From contig CANHSW010000142.1 in the NCBI GenBank assembly GCA_947463165.1, positions 1-6,050 of the forward strand: 6,050 bases of DNA. Direction: 5' to 3'. Positions 5,287-6,050 of this stretch are shown here, piece by piece; the stretch's first letter is position 1, and each line of letters begins with the position of its first letter. Under the pieces are notes generated by a model. That model did not search any database. It worked only from the letters and a program-made list of their open reading frames with translations, and had not been told where the DNA came from. The stretch is from Cyanobacteriota bacterium (lineage in GTDB: Bacteria; Cyanobacteriota; Cyanobacteriia; PCC-6307; Cyanobiaceae). A program made the position numbers and the translations under genes.

Positions 5287-5675
5287 CAATCCACCTGATC
5301 GGGGTTGCCATTGGCCAGCCAATCTAGGCATCGTTCCTCCAGCAGCCAGGGCCAAAACTCCTCCGGCAACGCCTGGCTGCGGCCATCCATCAGCCAGCGA
5401 ATCAGCTGGTGGCAGGGCACCTGGAAGCTGTATCGAATCGCCGGCATGGTCGGGAAACTGAGCTGACAGCTGGCCGGATCCTGGGGGGCGCGCTCGCCGC
5501 TCCAGATCAGCTCGAACACATGGCTGGAGCCATCTTCCAAGGGGCGGACGCCGCGCAGGCCGCCCTGGCCATGGAGGGCCAGGGCGGTGGCCAGATCTTG
5601 CTGCCGCTCTACGCCACCGCAGTAGGGCGCGAACAGGGGAACCAGGGCAATCACAGGGTTGCCAATGTCCATCAT
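5286..5675 (-). CDS. ebsA: EbsA-like type IV pilus biogenesis / biofilm self-suppression factor
   Basis: A 129-residue soluble protein of the cyanobacterial EbsA type. It begins MMDIGNPVIALVPLFAPYCGGVERQ and has conserved-looking blocks FELIWSGERAPQDPASCQLSFPT, IRYSFQVPCHQLIRWLMD and LPEEFWPWLLEERCLDWL. No signal peptide or membrane segment is seen. In Synechococcus elongatus, EbsA is needed for type IV pilus assembly and for suppression of biofilm formation, and it associates with pilus assembly components such as the PilB ATPase; that role is transferred here by family resemblance. An in-frame TAG directly precedes ATG-ATG (5675/5672), which fixes the start to one of the two, and GGCAGG a few bases upstream is a plausible ribosome binding site. 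The stop overlaps the next start by one base (TGATG), so the downstream phosphotransacetylase-like gene is probably translationally coupled. Length is typical of the family. The assignment is by recognition of the sequence and context. Confidence 0.82.
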   Translation of the reverse strand: MMDIGNPVIALVPLFAPYCGGVERQQDLATALALHGQGGLRGVRPLEDGSSHVFELIWSGERAPQDPASCQLSFPTMPAIRYSFQVPCHQLIRWLMDGRSQALPEEFWPWLLEERCLDWLANGNPDQVD

Positions 5676-5737
5676 CTAGAACCTGCCCGATCCATCACCC
5701 AAGATTGCCCCCTGGCTTTGGGCCACGCCAACCGTTA
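5676..5737. promoter_or_regulatory. 62-base divergent region between ebsA and SDR gene
   Basis: This short space must carry the start signals for both the minus-strand ebsA cluster and the plus-strand SDR. I see no convincing -35/-10 pair. TTGGCG...CAATCT on the minus strand is a weak candidate only. A short inverted repeat TGGC-TTTGG-GCCA lies at 5713-5725. The promoters are so close that they must overlap or share regulation. Confidence 0.3.
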
Positions 5738-6050
5738 ATGCCTGAACTCGACAGCTCAACCATCAACCCACCGCTAAACCCACCGCTCACCGTGGCGATC
5801 ACCGGGGCCAGCGGCGCCCTGGGCCAGGCCCTGCTGCGCCAATGGCATCGCCGCGGAGCCCAGCTGATCGCCCTCAGCAGCGGCGATCGCCCCCTGGTGC
5901 TTGCCGACGCCAACGGCGAGCCAATCCCCCTGCGCCAGGTGCGCTGGCGGCTGGGCGCGGAAGCCGAGCTGGCCGAGCTGCTAACCGAAGTAGACCTGCT
6001 GGTGCTGAACCACGGCATCAATGTGCATGGCCAACGCAGTCTTGGGGCCA
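5738..6050 (+). CDS. Partial short-chain dehydrogenase/reductase (SDR), N-terminal 104 residues
   Basis: This is the start of an NAD(P)-binding oxidoreductase, cut by the right edge of the window. After a short N-terminal extension with a repeated NPPL (10-17), the Rossmann fold begins LTVAITGASGALGQALLRQW, with the cofactor loop TGASGALG at 22-29. The strand QLIALSSGD follows, then VDLLVLNHGINVHGQRS (85-101), where NHG replaces the usual NAG. The series TGASG.LG ... NHGINVHG is what I recall from the C-terminal SDR half of the cyanobacterial 'bifunctional sterol desaturase/short chain dehydrogenase' family. Here the protein starts directly at the SDR domain, so it lacks the desaturase half. 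The catalytic Tyr-x3-Lys is beyond the edge. ATG 5738 is the first start in the frame close to the fold; no strong Shine-Dalgarno is seen. Substrate unknown. Confidence 0.85.
   Translation, partial: MPELDSSTINPPLNPPLTVAITGASGALGQALLRQWHRRGAQLIALSSGDRPLVLADANGEPIPLRQVRWRLGAEAELAELLTEVDLLVLNHGINVHGQRSLGA
5765..5787. repeat. 12-base tandem duplication encoding NPPL twice
   Basis: AACCCACCGCT occurs at 5765-5775 and again at 5777-5787, a period of 12 bases. It encodes the tandem NPPL-NPPL of the SDR's N-terminal extension, outside the catalytic fold. Confidence 0.7.
5883..5890. repeat. HIP1 octamer GCGATCGC
   Basis: A second perfect HIP1 copy, inside the SDR gene. Two copies in 6 kb support a cyanobacterial source but are too few to judge genome-wide HIP1 density. 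Confidence 0.6.

Noticed and set aside
5287..5355. Upstream ATG at 5355 as start of the phosphotransacetylase-like gene
   Set aside because: It would overlap ebsA by 70 bases and add 23 non-conserved-looking residues before the first beta strand. The TGATG overlap at 5286 is a better start.
1..6050. tRNA, rRNA, CRISPR array or insertion sequence
   Set aside because: No cloverleaf, rRNA-like block, regularly spaced repeat array, transposase motif or terminal inverted repeats were seen on either strand.

Overview
The window looks like a chromosome segment of a high-GC unicellular cyanobacterium of the Synechococcus/Cyanobium (picocyanobacterial) type. The evidence is the gene set: an EbsA-type type IV pilus factor coupled to a cyanobacterial phosphotransacetylase-like P-loop/DRTGG protein, a short DprA-like SLOG protein, and an SDR with the NHGINVHG signature known from cyanobacterial SDRs. 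Two perfect copies of the cyanobacterial HIP1 octamer GCGATCGC (232-239 and 5883-5890) agree with this. The assignment rests on recognised proteins, not on a database search.

Layout. From 1 to 2924 all genes run on the minus strand, in transcription order: an SPFH/stomatin-like membrane protein (2924-2016), a STAND/AAA-like P-loop ATPase (1982-675), and a protein that starts 18 bases later and leaves the window at base 1 (656-1). A 146-base divergent intergenic region separates the SPFH gene from a plus-strand NfeD-like membrane protein (3071-3535). A short convergent region with a hairpin follows. A second minus-strand cluster reads, in transcription order, ebsA (5675-5286), a phosphotransacetylase-family protein (5286-4156, start overlapping the ebsA stop as TGATG) and a SLOG/DprA-like protein (4095-3583). 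A divergent plus-strand SDR begins at 5738 and leaves the window at the right edge.

How the genes may work together. The right half looks like core cyanobacterial genome: EbsA acts in type IV pilus assembly, and its coupled neighbour looks like a nucleotide-binding regulatory protein. SPFH and NfeD proteins are known functional partners, but here they are divergent instead of in one operon. The most unusual part is the left end. The ATPase, with Walker A, Walker B, GGHP motif and a winged-helix-like C-terminus, sits directly upstream of a protein with a PDLWAWRSGVYAF motif followed by an Ala/Pro-rich linker. I associate that architecture with two-gene STAND-ATPase plus repeat-protein cassettes. 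A signalling or defence role is a reasonable inference. The ATPase gene is visibly lower in GC than its neighbours, which fits an accessory insertion beside core genes.
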